Of a stretch of DNA of 64,000 bases, positions 1-8,523 are shown piece after piece (within the stretch, counting starts at the first letter, position 1; the number at the start of each line of letters is the position of its first letter). Location: assembly GCF_005502935.1 (NCBI RefSeq), contig NZ_SCMP01000008.1, positions 1-64,000 of the forward strand, in the 5' to 3' direction. This DNA is from Pseudomonas sp. 2FG. GTDB taxonomy: Bacteria; Pseudomonadota; Gammaproteobacteria; Pseudomonadales; Pseudomonadaceae. A program made the translations under genes and the position numbers. Under the pieces are notes generated by a model. The model saw only the letters and a list, made by a program, of their open reading frames with translations. It was not told where the DNA came from and made no database searches.

Positions 1-1
1 C

Positions 2-1657
2 ACCAGGCCCTGGCTGGAGGAGCTGCCCAGGCAGATCGTGCCGATCGAAAGCGTCAGCACCCTGAGCCCAAGCCCCACGGTGGCGCCGAATGTCGCCGGC
101 GGCGAAGCCGGGCGAGCGCCGCACCAGCGTTACGCCGAGCTCACCGGCGTGCTGGGCGCGCCGGAACTCTATGAGTTGAGGGCCGTGGAGAACACCGCAT
201 GGGTGACCCATCCGGATCTGCCCTTACAGACCGTTTGGGCTTACCGAGGCGCCACACCGGGCGCGACCGTGCCCGCCACCATCTTCGCGCACTACGGCAA
301 GCCAGTCCTCTGCCGCATCCACAACGACCTGCCGCAGGATCACGTCGGCTTCGGCAGCCCGGAGATCTCCACCCACCTGCACAATCTGCATTCGCCCTCG
401 GAGAGCGACGGCTTCCCGGGCGACTTCTATAGCCCGAATATCGCGGGCCCGACCCTGGACGACTCAGGGCCAAGGCAAGGGGCCGGGGAATTCAAGGACC
501 ACTTCTACCCCAACATCTATGCCGGCTACGATCAGCTGCAAAACGGCATCGGCGACTTTCGCGAGGCCCTGGGCACGCTGTTCTACCATGACCACACCCT
601 GGACTTCACCGCGCCGAACGTCTACCGCGGCCTGGTCGGCTTCTACCTGCTGTTCGACCACATCGACTCGGGCGACGAGCGTGATCCGAACCCGAGTGCG
701 CTGCGGCTGCCGAGCCATCCCTACGACTACCCGCTGGCCTTTGGCGACCGGCGCTTCGCCCCGCTGCCGGACGGCAAGCTGTTCTTCGACCAGCTCCACG
801 CCGAGGGCGTGCTGGGCGACAAGGTGGTGATCAACGGCAAGGTCGAGCCGGTGTTGCGCGTGGATGCCCGCAAGTACCGCCTGCGCCTGCTCAACAGTGG
901 GACCAGCCGCATGTACGAGTTCTATCTGGTCACCCCGGGCAACGTCGTGCAGCGCTTCACCTATATCGCCAACGACGGCAACCTGCTGCCGGCCCCGCTG
1001 CGCAACCAGACCAAGGTGCGGCTCGGCGTGGCCGAGCGCGCCGACATAGTGGTGGACTTTTCCAAGTACCCGGTCGGCACCGTGCTCTACCTGGTCAACC
1101 GCCTGCGCCAGGACAGCACCCGTGGGCCCAAGGACGTCAAGGCGCCGGGCACCCGCGTGCTCAAGCTCATCGTCGATCGCTTTCCGCCGGAGCAGGACCT
1201 GAGTCAGGTGCCGGACCAGTTGCGGGAGTTGCCGGACCTACCCCCCCCTGAAGAAATCGCGGCATTGCCGGTGCGGCGCTGGGAGTTCGATCGCAAGAAT
1301 GGCCTGTGGGTGGTTAACCAGCAGCTGTTCGACGTGGACAACCCGCGGGCCAAGATCAAGCAGGGCGGCGCCGAGGTCTGGGAATTGGTGGATGACGGCG
1401 GCGGCTGGACTCATCCCATCCACATCCACTTCGAGGAAGGCCGCATCCTCAGCAAGACAGTCGATGAGATCGAGGTGCCCGTGCCGCCGCACGAGCGCGG
1501 CCGCAAGGACGTCTACGTGCTGGAAAAAACCATGAGCATGCGGGTGTTCCTGCGCTTCCGCGACTTCAAAGGCAAGTACGTCATGCACTGTCACAACGTG
1601 ATCCACGAGGACCACGCGATGATGGTGCGCTGGGACATCGAGGGCGAGGACGACTAG
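2..1657 (+). CDS. Multicopper oxidase (5' end off the window)
   Basis: Copper-dependent oxidase of the laccase/bilirubin-oxidase/CotA type; it would oxidise a phenolic, metal or pigment substrate and reduce O2 to water. Numbered from the internal GTG at 38, the copper motifs are HLH (113-115), HDH (184-186), HPIHIHF (459-465) and C-terminal HCH (517-519). The type 1 copper set is C518, H523 and M528 with the classic Cys-x4-His-x4-Met spacing. The frame stays open upstream of 38 to base 2 with plausible coding sequence, so the real start and any signal peptide probably lie outside the window. The SCO-family gene follows directly, which suggests copper supply to this oxidase. The physiological substrate cannot be read from sequence. 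Confidence 0.9.
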   Translation, partial: TRPWLEELPRQIVPIESVSTLSPSPTVAPNVAGGEAGRAPHQRYAELTGVLGAPELYELRAVENTAWVTHPDLPLQTVWAYRGATPGATVPATIFAHYGKPVLCRIHNDLPQDHVGFGSPEISTHLHNLHSPSESDGFPGDFYSPNIAGPTLDDSGPRQGAGEFKDHFYPNIYAGYDQLQNGIGDFREALGTLFYHDHTLDFTAPNVYRGLVGFYLLFDHIDSGDERDPNPSALRLPSHPYDYPLAFGDRRFAPLPDGKLFFDQLHAEGVLGDKVVINGKVEPVLRVDARKYRLRLLNSGTSRMYEFYLVTPGNVVQRFTYIANDGNLLPAPLRNQTKVRLGVAERADIVVDFSKYPVGTVLYLVNRLRQDSTRGPKDVKAPGTRVLKLIVDRFPPEQDLSQVPDQLRELPDLPPPEEIAALPVRRWEFDRKNGLWVVNQQLFDVDNPRAKIKQGGAEVWELVDDGGGWTHPIHIHFEEGRILSKTVDEIEVPVPPHERGRKDVYVLEKTMSMRVFLRFRDFKGKYVMHCHNVIHEDHAMMVRWDIEGEDD

Positions 1658-1695
1658 TGCGCGACAACGAGGCCCATGAGCCCGGAGGAATGCAG

Positions 1696-2322
1696 ATGAA
1701 CACCCGCAGAGATCTACTGGCCGGCCTCGGCGCCCTGGGCGCCGCCGCGCTCGGCTGGGCCGCCTGGCACGGGGTCGGCGCAGCACCGCGGTTCGTTCGC
1801 GGCGCTACTGCCGCAGACGGCCGCTTGCCAAACACGCCGCTCTTTACCCACGAAGGCAAGGCGGTGCGGTTCTACGACGACCTGGTGCGCGGCAAGGTGG
1901 TCGCCATCAACATGATGTATGCCTCCTGCGCCGGGATCTGCCCGACCGCGACGGCCAACCTGCGGCTGGTGCAAAAGCTGTTGGGCGAACGCCTGGGCCG
2001 CGACGTCTTCATGTACTCGATCACCCTGCAGCCCGAGCTGGACACGCCGCAGAGCCTGAAGGCCTACGTCGAACTGCACCGTATCGAGCCGGGCTGGCTG
2101 TTCTTGACCGGCGCGCCCGCCGACATCGAGCAACTGCGCTATAGCCTCGGCTTCTACGATCCCGACCCGTTGGTCGATGCTGACAAGGCGAGCCACTCAG
2201 GCATGCTGCGCATCGGCAACGACGCCTACCAGCGCTGGACCATGGCGCCAGCGCTGGCCTCGCCCAGGCAGATCCTCGCCACCATCAATCATGTGGACAG
2301 CACCGTCGTGCGCAGGGTTTAG
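1696..2322 (+). CDS. SCO1/SenC/PrrC-family copper chaperone
   Basis: Membrane-anchored thioredoxin-fold protein that delivers copper, classically to the CuA site of cytochrome oxidase. The copper-binding CAGIC (C78 and C82 in a CxxxC motif) is present, as is the downstream conserved His in ASHSGMLRIGN. The N-terminus has an RR followed by a hydrophobic stretch (about residues 5-25), which looks like a Tat or uncleaved signal anchor. I chose ATG 1696 because GGAGG at 1684-1688 sits seven bases before it; the frame also opens at GTG 1657, overlapping the oxidase stop. It is 208 residues, normal for the family. Position immediately after the multicopper oxidase suggests a private chaperone for that enzyme. 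Confidence 0.88.
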   Translation: MNTRRDLLAGLGALGAAALGWAAWHGVGAAPRFVRGATAADGRLPNTPLFTHEGKAVRFYDDLVRGKVVAINMMYASCAGICPTATANLRLVQKLLGERLGRDVFMYSITLQPELDTPQSLKAYVELHRIEPGWLFLTGAPADIEQLRYSLGFYDPDPLVDADKASHSGMLRIGNDAYQRWTMAPALASPRQILATINHVDSTVVRRV

Positions 2323-2370
2323 GGCGACAGGGCGCCGCGGGTACGCGCAGGGTTGAGAGCGGCGCGGTGG

Positions 2371-2472
2371 CTAGTCCCTGGCGCGCGGCTTGATGCGCTC
2401 TGCAACCACGCTGCCGTCCGCCCGGATGCGGCCACGCACTTGCACAGAGTCCCCCTCAACCGGCAATGCTGT
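2371..2472 (-). pseudogene. C-terminal remnant of a DUF5666-like protein
   Basis: Reading leftwards from an in-frame TGA at 2473-2475, the minus strand encodes a short tail with GDSVQVRGRIRADGSVVAERI before a TAG at 2371. This resembles the C-terminal repeat of DUF5666 proteins, which have a glycine-aspartate turn, alternating hydrophobic strands and a DGS-x2-A-x2-I pattern. The same frame stays open upstream of the stop without clear similarity. It is probably a degraded gene, but the match is short and from memory. Confidence 0.35.
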
Positions 2473-2695
2473 TCACTTAAGCGGTGCGGCCTCGCGGTTG
2501 ACGGGAAAGCGGGTCTTGGAAGTCTTCACCGCCCTGGGGCTTGATGGCCTGGGGCGGCGAACGATGAACAGGGCTGCGATACTGCCGCGCAGCTCAGCCA
2601 GTCGCTGGGGATGTGCGCGGTCAGGGCCGCCAATCGAGTGAGTGGCTGCTCGGTTATTTCGAGGACAGCCGCAAAATCTTCCGTGAGGGACATAA

Positions 2696-2727
2696 AAAAT
2701 CCGGAGCCTGTGAGGGCTCCGGATTTT
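2696..2727. terminator. Strong bidirectional intrinsic terminator
   Basis: A perfect 13-base inverted repeat (AAAATCCGGAGCC and its complement) with a six-base loop. The A/T ends supply a U-tract on either strand. It insulates the copper genes from the downstream ABC transporter operon. Confidence 0.8.
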
Positions 2728-2962
2728 CGTGCCCGGCGCTAGTTGGAGCAATGAGTCCTTAAACGAACAGCATTGCGCCAATCGGCGGGTTTTTTTGTGT
2801 CTGCGCGACAGGCAGCTGTAGCGATGCGACAACCTCGCCATCGTGCCCCATTTACCCGTGTTCGCCTGCTTGGCGCCCATCTAAGCGCTATGCTAGCTTG
2901 GCGCCTCGCCAGGAAGGCCACCCTAAAGCCTGAGCGCATTCGAATAAGAAAGAGGACACCCC

Positions 2963-3736
2963 ATGGCCGAGGCCACGCCCGCGCTGGAAATTCGCAATCT
3001 GCACAAACGCTACGGCGACCTTGAGGTGCTCAAGGGCATTTCCCTCACCGCCCACGACGGCGCTGTGATCTCGATCCTCGGCTCTTCCGGTTCCGGCAAG
3101 TCCACCTTCCTGCGCTGCATCAACCTGCTGGAGAACCCGCACCAGGGCCAGATACTGGTGGCCGGCGAAGAGCTCAAGCTGAAGCCGCGCAAGAACGGCG
3201 AACTGGTCGCCGCCGACAATAAGCAGATCAATCGCCTGCGCAGCCAGATCGGCTTCGTCTTCCAGAATTTCAACCTGTGGCCGCACATGAGCGTGCTCGA
3301 CAACATCATCGAGGCACCGCGCCGCGTGCTCGGCCAGAGCAAAGCCGAAGCCACCGAGGTGGCCGAGGCGCTGCTGGCCAAGGTCGGCATCGCCGACAAA
3401 CGTCACGTCTACCCGGCCCAACTGTCCGGCGGCCAGCAGCAGCGTGCCGCCATCGCCCGCACCCTGGCCATGCAGCCCAAGGTCATCCTGTTCGACGAGC
3501 CCACCTCGGCCCTCGACCCGGAGATGGTACAAGAAGTGCTTAACGTGATCCGCGCGCTCGCCGACGAAGGTCGCACTATGCTGCTGGTCACCCATGAGAT
3601 GAACTTCGCCCGCCAGGTTTCCAGTGAAGTGGTTTTCCTCCATCAGGGCCTGGTGGAAGAGCAAGGGTCGCCCGAGCAGGTATTTGACAACCCGCAGTCG
3701 GCGCGCTGTAAACAATTCATGTCCAGCAATCGCTAA
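2963..3736 (+). CDS. Basic amino-acid ABC transporter, ATPase subunit (HisP/ArtP type)
   Basis: ATP-hydrolysing subunit of an importer for basic amino acids (histidine/lysine/arginine/ornithine family). It has Walker A GSSGSGKST (40-48), signature LSGGQQQR (154-161) and Walker B ILFDEPTSALD (175-185). At 257 residues it has the usual HisP length, including the insertion after the first beta hairpin (EELKLKPRKNGELVAADNKQ) typical of HisP homologues. The start has an AGAGGA Shine-Dalgarno. It is first in a four-gene operon: ATPase, binding protein, two permeases. I recall this order from the PA5152-PA5155 locus. The exact amino acid is not determined. Confidence 0.93.
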   Translation: MAEATPALEIRNLHKRYGDLEVLKGISLTAHDGAVISILGSSGSGKSTFLRCINLLENPHQGQILVAGEELKLKPRKNGELVAADNKQINRLRSQIGFVFQNFNLWPHMSVLDNIIEAPRRVLGQSKAEATEVAEALLAKVGIADKRHVYPAQLSGGQQQRAAIARTLAMQPKVILFDEPTSALDPEMVQEVLNVIRALADEGRTMLLVTHEMNFARQVSSEVVFLHQGLVEEQGSPEQVFDNPQSARCKQFMSSNR

Positions 3737-3753
3737 TCACGGAGCAACACCGC

Positions 3754-4506
3754 ATGAAGAACTACAAGAAGATCCTGCTAGCCGCGGCCGCCACCTTGGC
3801 TTTCGGCACCGGCGCCGTTGCCGCTGACAAACTGAAGATCGGCACCGAAGGCGCCTACCCGCCCTTCAACCTGATCGACTCAAGCGGCCAAGTCGGCGGC
3901 TTCGACGTCGAGATCGCCAAGGCCCTGTGCGCCAAGATGAAGGCCGAGTGCGAAGTGGTCACCTCCGACTGGGACGGCATCATCCCGGCGCTGAACGCCA
4001 AGAAGTTCGACTTCCTCGCCGCGTCTATGTCGATCACCGATGAACGCAAGCAGGCGGTGGATTTCACCGAGCCCTACTACACCAACAAGCTGCAGTTCGT
4101 CGCCCCGAAAGCGGGTGACTTCAAGACCGACAAGGCCAGCCTGAAAGGCAAGGTGATCGGCGCCCAGCGCGCCACCATCGCCGGCACCTGGCTGGAAGAC
4201 AACCTGGCCGACGTGATCGATATCAAGCTCTACGACACCCAAGAAAACGCCTACCTCGACCTGACCTCGGGCCGCGTCGACGGCGTGCTGGCCGACAAGT
4301 TCGTCAACTGGGAATGGCTGAAGAGCGAGGCCGGCAAAGGCTTCGAATTCAAGGGCGAGCCGGTGTTCGACAACGACAAGATCGGTATCGCCGTGCGCAA
4401 AGGCGACCCGCTGCGCGAGAAACTGAACGCTGCGCTGAAGGAAATCGTCGCCGACGGTACCTACAAGAAGATCAACGACAAATACTTCCCGTTCAGCATC
4501 TACTGA
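3754..4506 (+). CDS. Periplasmic basic amino-acid binding protein (HisJ/ArgT type)
   Basis: Periplasmic solute receptor that delivers ligand to the permeases encoded just downstream. A Sec signal peptide is visible (MKNYKK, a hydrophobic core, then a VAA-like cleavage site near residue 23), followed by LKIGTEGAYPPFN, the standard start of a family 3 binding protein. SxSITxER (AASMSITDERK) and TSGRVDGVLAD also match the polar amino-acid binding fold. It is 250 residues, as in LAO-type receptors. It lies 17 bases after the ATPase gene, so it is co-transcribed. Confidence 0.92.
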   Translation: MKNYKKILLAAAATLAFGTGAVAADKLKIGTEGAYPPFNLIDSSGQVGGFDVEIAKALCAKMKAECEVVTSDWDGIIPALNAKKFDFLAASMSITDERKQAVDFTEPYYTNKLQFVAPKAGDFKTDKASLKGKVIGAQRATIAGTWLEDNLADVIDIKLYDTQENAYLDLTSGRVDGVLADKFVNWEWLKSEAGKGFEFKGEPVFDNDKIGIAVRKGDPLREKLNAALKEIVADGTYKKINDKYFPFSIY

Positions 4507-4562
4507 CCCGCCTGAGCGGCGGCGCCCAGCCGGGCGGCGCCGCTCCTTAGTAGTAGTCTCTC

Positions 4563-5258
4563 ATGACCCTCGATCTCTACGGATTCGGCCCGGCCCTAGC
4601 CGCCGGCACCCTGATGACCATCAAGCTGGCGCTTTCGGCGCTCTCGGTGGGGCTGGTGCTCGGCCTGCTCGGCGCGCTCGCCAAGACTTCCCCGCACAAG
4701 TCATTGCAATGGCTCGGCGGCACTTATTCGACCCTGGTGCGCGGCATTCCCGAGCTGCTCTGGGTCCTGCTGATCTATTTCGGCACCGTCAACCTGATGC
4801 GCAGCCTCGGCGAGGTGATCGGCTACCCGGAACTGGAACTGAAGGCCTTTGCCGCCGGCACCATCGCCCTCGGCCTGTGTTTCGGCGCCTACGCCACCGA
4901 GGTATTCCGCGGCGCCATCCTGGCCATCCCTCGCGGCCACCGCGAAGCGGGTCAGGCGCTGGGCATGTCCAAGCCGCGGATCTTCTGGCGGATCATCCTG
5001 CCGCAGATGTGGCGCATCGCCCTGCCCGGCCTGGGCAACCTGTTTATGATCCTGATGAAGGACACCGCCCTGGTTTCGGTGATCGGCTTGGAAGAGTTGA
5101 TGCGCCGCTCGCAGATCGCCGTGACCGCGAGCAAGGAGCCCTTTACCTTTTTCCTGGTCGCCGCCTTTATCTACCTCGGCCTGACGATCATCGCCATGAT
5201 CGGCATGCACTTTCTTGAGAAGCGCGCCGGCCGCGGCTTTACCCGGAGCACGTCATGA
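4563..5258 (+). CDS. Amino-acid ABC transporter permease (HisQ type)
   Basis: Inner-membrane permease, 231 residues with about five hydrophobic segments. The ATPase-contact EAA loop is EAGQALGMSKPRIFWRIILPQMWRIALP (about residues 128-155), as in HisQ/ArtQ. Its stop overlaps the next permease start as ATGA at 5255-5258, so the two are translationally coupled. It would form a heterodimeric pore with that protein. Confidence 0.92.
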   Translation: MTLDLYGFGPALAAGTLMTIKLALSALSVGLVLGLLGALAKTSPHKSLQWLGGTYSTLVRGIPELLWVLLIYFGTVNLMRSLGEVIGYPELELKAFAAGTIALGLCFGAYATEVFRGAILAIPRGHREAGQALGMSKPRIFWRIILPQMWRIALPGLGNLFMILMKDTALVSVIGLEELMRRSQIAVTASKEPFTFFLVAAFIYLGLTIIAMIGMHFLEKRAGRGFTRSTS

Positions 5259-5944
5259 ACTGGGAAGTCATCCTCAAACACCTGCCTCGCCTGCTGGATG
5301 GCGCGGCCCTGACTCTCGAGCTGGTCGCCATTGCGGTGGCCGCCGGCCTGATTCTCGCCCTGCCCATGGGCATCGCCCGCGCCTCGCGCCACTGGTATGT
5401 GCGCGCCGTGCCTTACGGCTATATCTTTTTCTTCCGCGGCACACCGCTGCTGGTGCAGCTGTTTCTGGTGTATTACGGCGTGGCGCAGTTCGAAGCGATT
5501 CGCCAGGGCCCGCTCTGGCCTTACCTGCGCGACCCGTACTGGTGCGCGATCCTGACCATGACCATGCACACCGCCGCCTATATCGCCGAAATTCTGCGCG
5601 GCGCGATTCAGGCCGTGCCACCGGGCGAGGTGGAAGCCGCACGGGCGCTGGGCATGGCGCGCTGGCAGGCGATGTTCTACATCATCCTGCCCCGGGCCGC
5701 GCGTATCGGCCTACCGGCCTACAGCAATGAGGTGATACTGATGCTCAAGGCCAGCGCCCTGGCCAGCACCATCACCCTGCTGGAACTGACCGGCATGGCC
5801 CGCACCATCATCGCCCGCACCTACCTGCCGGTGGAAATCTTCTTCGCCGCCGGGATGTTCTACCTGCTGATCGCCTTCCTGCTGGTCAGAGGCTTCAAGC
5901 TGCTGGAACGCTGGCTGCGGGTCGACGCTACCCAGGCTCGTTAA
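5255..5944 (+). CDS. Amino-acid ABC transporter permease (HisM type)
   Basis: Second inner-membrane permease of the importer, 229 residues. It has five hydrophobic segments and an EAA loop reading EVEAARALGMARWQAMFYIILPRAAR. FFFRGTPLLVQLFLVYYG is the conserved HisM-family N-terminal signature. It starts inside the stop of the upstream permease and ends the operon, just ahead of a long palindrome at 5951-5982. Confidence 0.92.
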   Translation: MNWEVILKHLPRLLDGAALTLELVAIAVAAGLILALPMGIARASRHWYVRAVPYGYIFFFRGTPLLVQLFLVYYGVAQFEAIRQGPLWPYLRDPYWCAILTMTMHTAAYIAEILRGAIQAVPPGEVEAARALGMARWQAMFYIILPRAARIGLPAYSNEVILMLKASALASTITLLELTGMARTIIARTYLPVEIFFAAGMFYLLIAFLLVRGFKLLERWLRVDATQAR

Positions 5945-5950
5945 ACCCTG

Positions 5951-5982
5951 GCCACCCCTCTCTCGCGCGAGAGAGGGGTGGC
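5951..5982. terminator. 32-base perfect palindrome after the ABC operon
   Basis: A self-complementary hairpin of 16 bases per arm (GCCACCCCTCTCTCGC and its complement). It lies seven bases after the last permease stop and has no T-tract. It probably protects or terminates the operon transcript. The purine/pyrimidine arms resemble the hairpin at 21724-21763, so it may belong to a dispersed palindromic family. Confidence 0.55.
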
Positions 5983-6041
5983 GCAGCAATCACCGACGCC
6001 CGCGCTATAATCGGCAGCCGTTTTCACAGCTACAAAGCCCA

Positions 6042-7283
6042 GTGCCCAACCCTATCCCACTCCATGGCCCCCAACTGCTAGAGCGCTTCCAGGCACTGGA
6101 TAGCTTTCTGCTGGCCCATCAATATCTCTGGCGCCCCAGACCCTTCACCTATCTAGATGTGCCTTGGGAAGCCCAGCATCCACAACTGGCGACCTGGCTA
6201 CGACAACGCTCCCTCGCCGACGCCGAGGCCGCGCACAACCCGCCCGAGCGACTCCAGGCGCCGCCACCCTTTCCCGAGTTGGCCGCACAAGCCGCCGCAC
6301 TCAGCGCCATTGGCGACCTGCCGCATAAGGTTCTGGCGAAGCTGCCCGCGCGTTTTGCCGTGGATGTACCGGGGCGTAAGTGGGAGCAAATCCAAGCCTT
6401 CGCCAGCCGCCTGCAGTTTCGCCAGCAACCACAGCACTGGCTCGATTGGTGCGCAGGCAAAGGCCACCTCGGCCACCTGCTGGCCCATGGCGGTAACGCC
6501 CTCACCTGCCTGGAATACAACCCGGAGTTGGTACAAGCCGGCCAGCACCTGAGCCAGCGCCTCGGCCTACAGACCCAGCACCTGCAGCAGGATGTGCTGG
6601 CCGTCGATGCCGGACCACAGCTCCGCGCCGCACACACAGCTGTCGCTCTGCATGCCTGCGGCGACCTGCATGTCCGCCTCATTCAGCTAGCCAGCGCCGC
6701 CGGTTGCGCGCAACTGGCCATCGCACCCTGCTGCTACAACCGGATCAGCACGCCTAGCTATCAACCGCTCTCAGCAGCTGCACAAGCTTCATCCCTCGCG
6801 CTGTCAGTGGACGACCTCGCTCTGCCCCTCAGCGAAACCGTCACCGCCGGCGCACGCGTGCGTCGCCAACGCGACAGCTCAATGGCGCGCCGGCTGGCCT
6901 TCGACCTGCTGCAGCGTGAGCTGCGCGGAGCCGACGACTACCTGCCCACCCCCTCACTACCCCCAGCCTGGCTGAACAAAGAGTTCGCCACTTACTGCAC
7001 CGATTTGGCCGCACTGAAGAACCTGGCAACCCCCACTCCGCGCGACTGGTCGCAACTGGAAGCCCAGGGCTGGCAGCGCCTGGCCGAAGTCCGCAATCTC
7101 GAACTGGTTCGAGGCCTGTTTCGCCGCCCACTGGAGCTCTGGCTGCTACTGGATCGCGCCCTATACCTGGAGCAGCAGGGCTACCAGGTGCAGCTAGGCG
7201 GCTTTTGCCCCAGCCAACTCACCCCACGCAACCTCATGCTGCTCGCCGAACGCAATCAAGTTGCCCACACAAACTGTGGATAA
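6042..7283 (+). CDS. SAM-dependent methyltransferase-like protein (GSTCD-like)
   Basis: Predicted cytosolic methyltransferase of unknown substrate, 413 residues. The glycine-rich SAM motif is DWCAGKGHLGHLLA (about residues 133-146), followed by acidic CLEYNPELV, which would hold the ribose. Later HACGDLHVRLI and APCCYNRI match the methyltransferase fold seen at the C-terminus of GSTCD-like proteins. The start is a GTG with no strong Shine-Dalgarno; no ATG is better placed. It stands alone between the ABC operon hairpin and the tRNA gene. Its target (RNA, protein or small molecule) cannot be told. Confidence 0.7.
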   Translation: MPNPIPLHGPQLLERFQALDSFLLAHQYLWRPRPFTYLDVPWEAQHPQLATWLRQRSLADAEAAHNPPERLQAPPPFPELAAQAAALSAIGDLPHKVLAKLPARFAVDVPGRKWEQIQAFASRLQFRQQPQHWLDWCAGKGHLGHLLAHGGNALTCLEYNPELVQAGQHLSQRLGLQTQHLQQDVLAVDAGPQLRAAHTAVALHACGDLHVRLIQLASAAGCAQLAIAPCCYNRISTPSYQPLSAAAQASSLALSVDDLALPLSETVTAGARVRRQRDSSMARRLAFDLLQRELRGADDYLPTPSLPPAWLNKEFATYCTDLAALKNLATPTPRDWSQLEAQGWQRLAEVRNLELVRGLFRRPLELWLLLDRALYLEQQGYQVQLGGFCPSQLTPRNLMLLAERNQVAHTNCG

Positions 7284-7511
7284 CTGTGTTGATAGTTTCT
7301 GGGCAATCCCACACAAAGCCGGCACAGCAAGGCTCAGCGGCAGTTGATGATTTTTTAACCAGAAGTAAAAATGCAATAAAACCATATAGTTACGAATAAC
7401 CGAGAAGTACCGCACAAAATTTGAGCACGCCGGTCCTACACACCTCCCCATTGTGCATAAACCTTTTGCTGCTGATGCCCAAGCCATCCTCAAACTGCTC
7501 TGCGCAGGGCC

Positions 7512-7539
7512 TTTACTCGCGCGAACTAATGGATATAAT
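7512..7539 (+). promoter_or_regulatory. Sigma-70 promoter of tRNA-Thr
   Basis: A perfect -10 TATAAT (7534-7539) lies 14 bases before the tRNA 5' end. A partial -35, TTTACT (7512-7517), is 16 bases further up. The GC-rich stretch after the -10 (GGCGGCCC) fits a stringently controlled discriminator, as expected for a stable RNA promoter. Confidence 0.65.
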
Positions 7540-7553
7540 GGCGGCCCTGAAAT

Positions 7554-7629
<76 letters not shown>

Positions 7630-7645
7630 TACAAAACAACGAATT

Positions 7646-7671
7646 AGGCTCACCGCAAGGTGGGCCTTTTT
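7646..7671 (+). terminator. Intrinsic terminator of tRNA-Thr
   Basis: A 9-bp stem (AGGCTCACC with GGTGGGCCT, one G-T pair), a GCAA tetraloop and a run of five T. It begins 16 bases after the tRNA CCA and fits the 3' end of the tRNA transcript. Confidence 0.85.
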
Positions 7672-7827
7672 CGTTTCTGGGTTTCTGAAGCCGTAGCTTT
7701 CCCCGTTCGTTCCCCGTTTCGTTGACGTCCCCCTCGCTTGCCTGTTGTGCACCCGCTCCTTTCTATTCGGTTTCACGACGGGATGGTTGAGGTTTTACGA
7801 TATATCACCTCGTCTTCCGCGATCTTC

Positions 7828-7989
7828 GAGCAAGGAATATCCGATTGCGAGCACGCAGCTGGACTGCTTCAAGAACGCTGCTCCGCCCTAATCTCCGCCG
7901 CCGTCACCGGCAAAATCGACGTACGCGGCTGGCAGCCACCGGCCAGCGCGCAAGCCCCTGCCCCAGTACATGAGGTCGTATATGGCTGA
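7828..7989 (+). pseudogene. hsdS: Truncated type I restriction specificity subunit (hsdS 3' end)
   Basis: Only the last 50 or so residues survive: [16 protein letters not shown], then [20 protein letters not shown]. The [20 protein letters not shown] tail is a hallmark of HsdS C-termini. The DNA-recognition domains and most of the conserved helices are missing. Its stop overlaps the following hsdR start by eight bases, the arrangement of an intact hsdS-hsdR pair, so the junction is ancestral and the 5' side was lost. Confidence 0.7.
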
Positions 7990-8131
7990 CAGCAAGGAAG
8001 CCGTATTCCAGCAGGACATCATTGACGCCCTGGCCGCCCGGGGCTGGCGGGTCGGCAAGGCCAGCGGTTACGACCGGCGCACGGCCTTGTATACCGAGGA
8101 TCTGCTGGGCTACTTCAAGGACGCCTGGCCT
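7982..8131 (+). pseudogene. hsdR: Truncated type I restriction endonuclease (hsdR 5' end)
   Basis: About 50 N-terminal residues remain: [20 protein letters not shown], then GWRVGKASGYDRRTALYTEDLLGYFKDAWP. This is the typical HsdR opening that precedes the nuclease domain. After this point the frame runs into unrelated sequence, so all nuclease and helicase domains are absent and no restriction activity can remain. Confidence 0.72.
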
Positions 8132-8132
8132 T

Positions 8133-8265
8133 GGGTTGTATCCGCGATCTGCAGAAGATGGAAGACACCCTGCTGTCGGGTGATGCCCCCCTTGCGCAGC
8201 ACCTGGGAGGAGATCTGCGTCCAACAGCAATGCGAAGAGTCGCTTTATTGGGATGACCGCAGAAC
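8133..8265 (+). pseudogene. Frameshifted fragment of a conserved hypothetical protein
   Basis: Two frames encode adjoining pieces: DLQKMEDTLLSGDAPL in one, and STWEEICVQQQCEESLYWD in another. Together they read like the tail of a small protein I associate, from memory, with Pseudomonas genomic islands. A frameshift around base 8190 separates them. It abuts the truncated hsdR and completes the picture of a collapsed island. Confidence 0.4.
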
Positions 8266-8395
8266 AGCATTAGCTATAGGCCGGGGATGTCTATCGTTCC
8301 GGGGGTAGTCCAAGGACGGGGAAGTAAGGTATACGGGCGGATTTCTGGGTTGGGGATTTGCGCAATCAATCAGGCATTACCTGCCCCATGCAGAT

Positions 8396-8429
8396 AAAAA
8401 AGCGCGACTCCCCGCAACGGAGCCGCGCT
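8396..8429 (-). terminator. Terminator of the TetR gene at 8524
   Basis: A 10-base stem (AGCGCGACTC with GAGCCGCGCT, one mismatch) is followed on the minus strand by a run of five T. It lies about 95 bases after the stop of the minus-strand regulator. Nothing else is recognisable between 8266 and 8523. Confidence 0.6.
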
Positions 8430-8523
8430 ACACGCTCAATCGACAGACCAACCAGGGCTTATGCATGCCCTGCCCCGCTCCCGAATCAGGGGTCGCAGGA
8501 TTTGCTGAAGCAGCGTGGCAGGA

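Larger units (their letters stand above)
2323..2962. other. 640-base gene-poor stretch
   Basis: No intact gene is convincing here. It holds a decayed DUF5666-like fragment on the minus strand (2371-2472), a perfect 13-bp hairpin terminator (2696-2727), and a weak GC hairpin followed by seven T at about 2776-2796. The last 80 bases should contain the promoter of the ABC operon that starts at 2963. Several short open frames on both strands have no recognisable family and look like chance frames in GC-rich DNA. Confidence 0.6.

Noticed and set aside
7275..7283. A perfect DnaA box (TTATCCACA on the minus strand).
   Set aside because: It is single, overlaps the stop of a coding gene, and no other boxes or A/T-rich region lie around it, so an origin is not supported.
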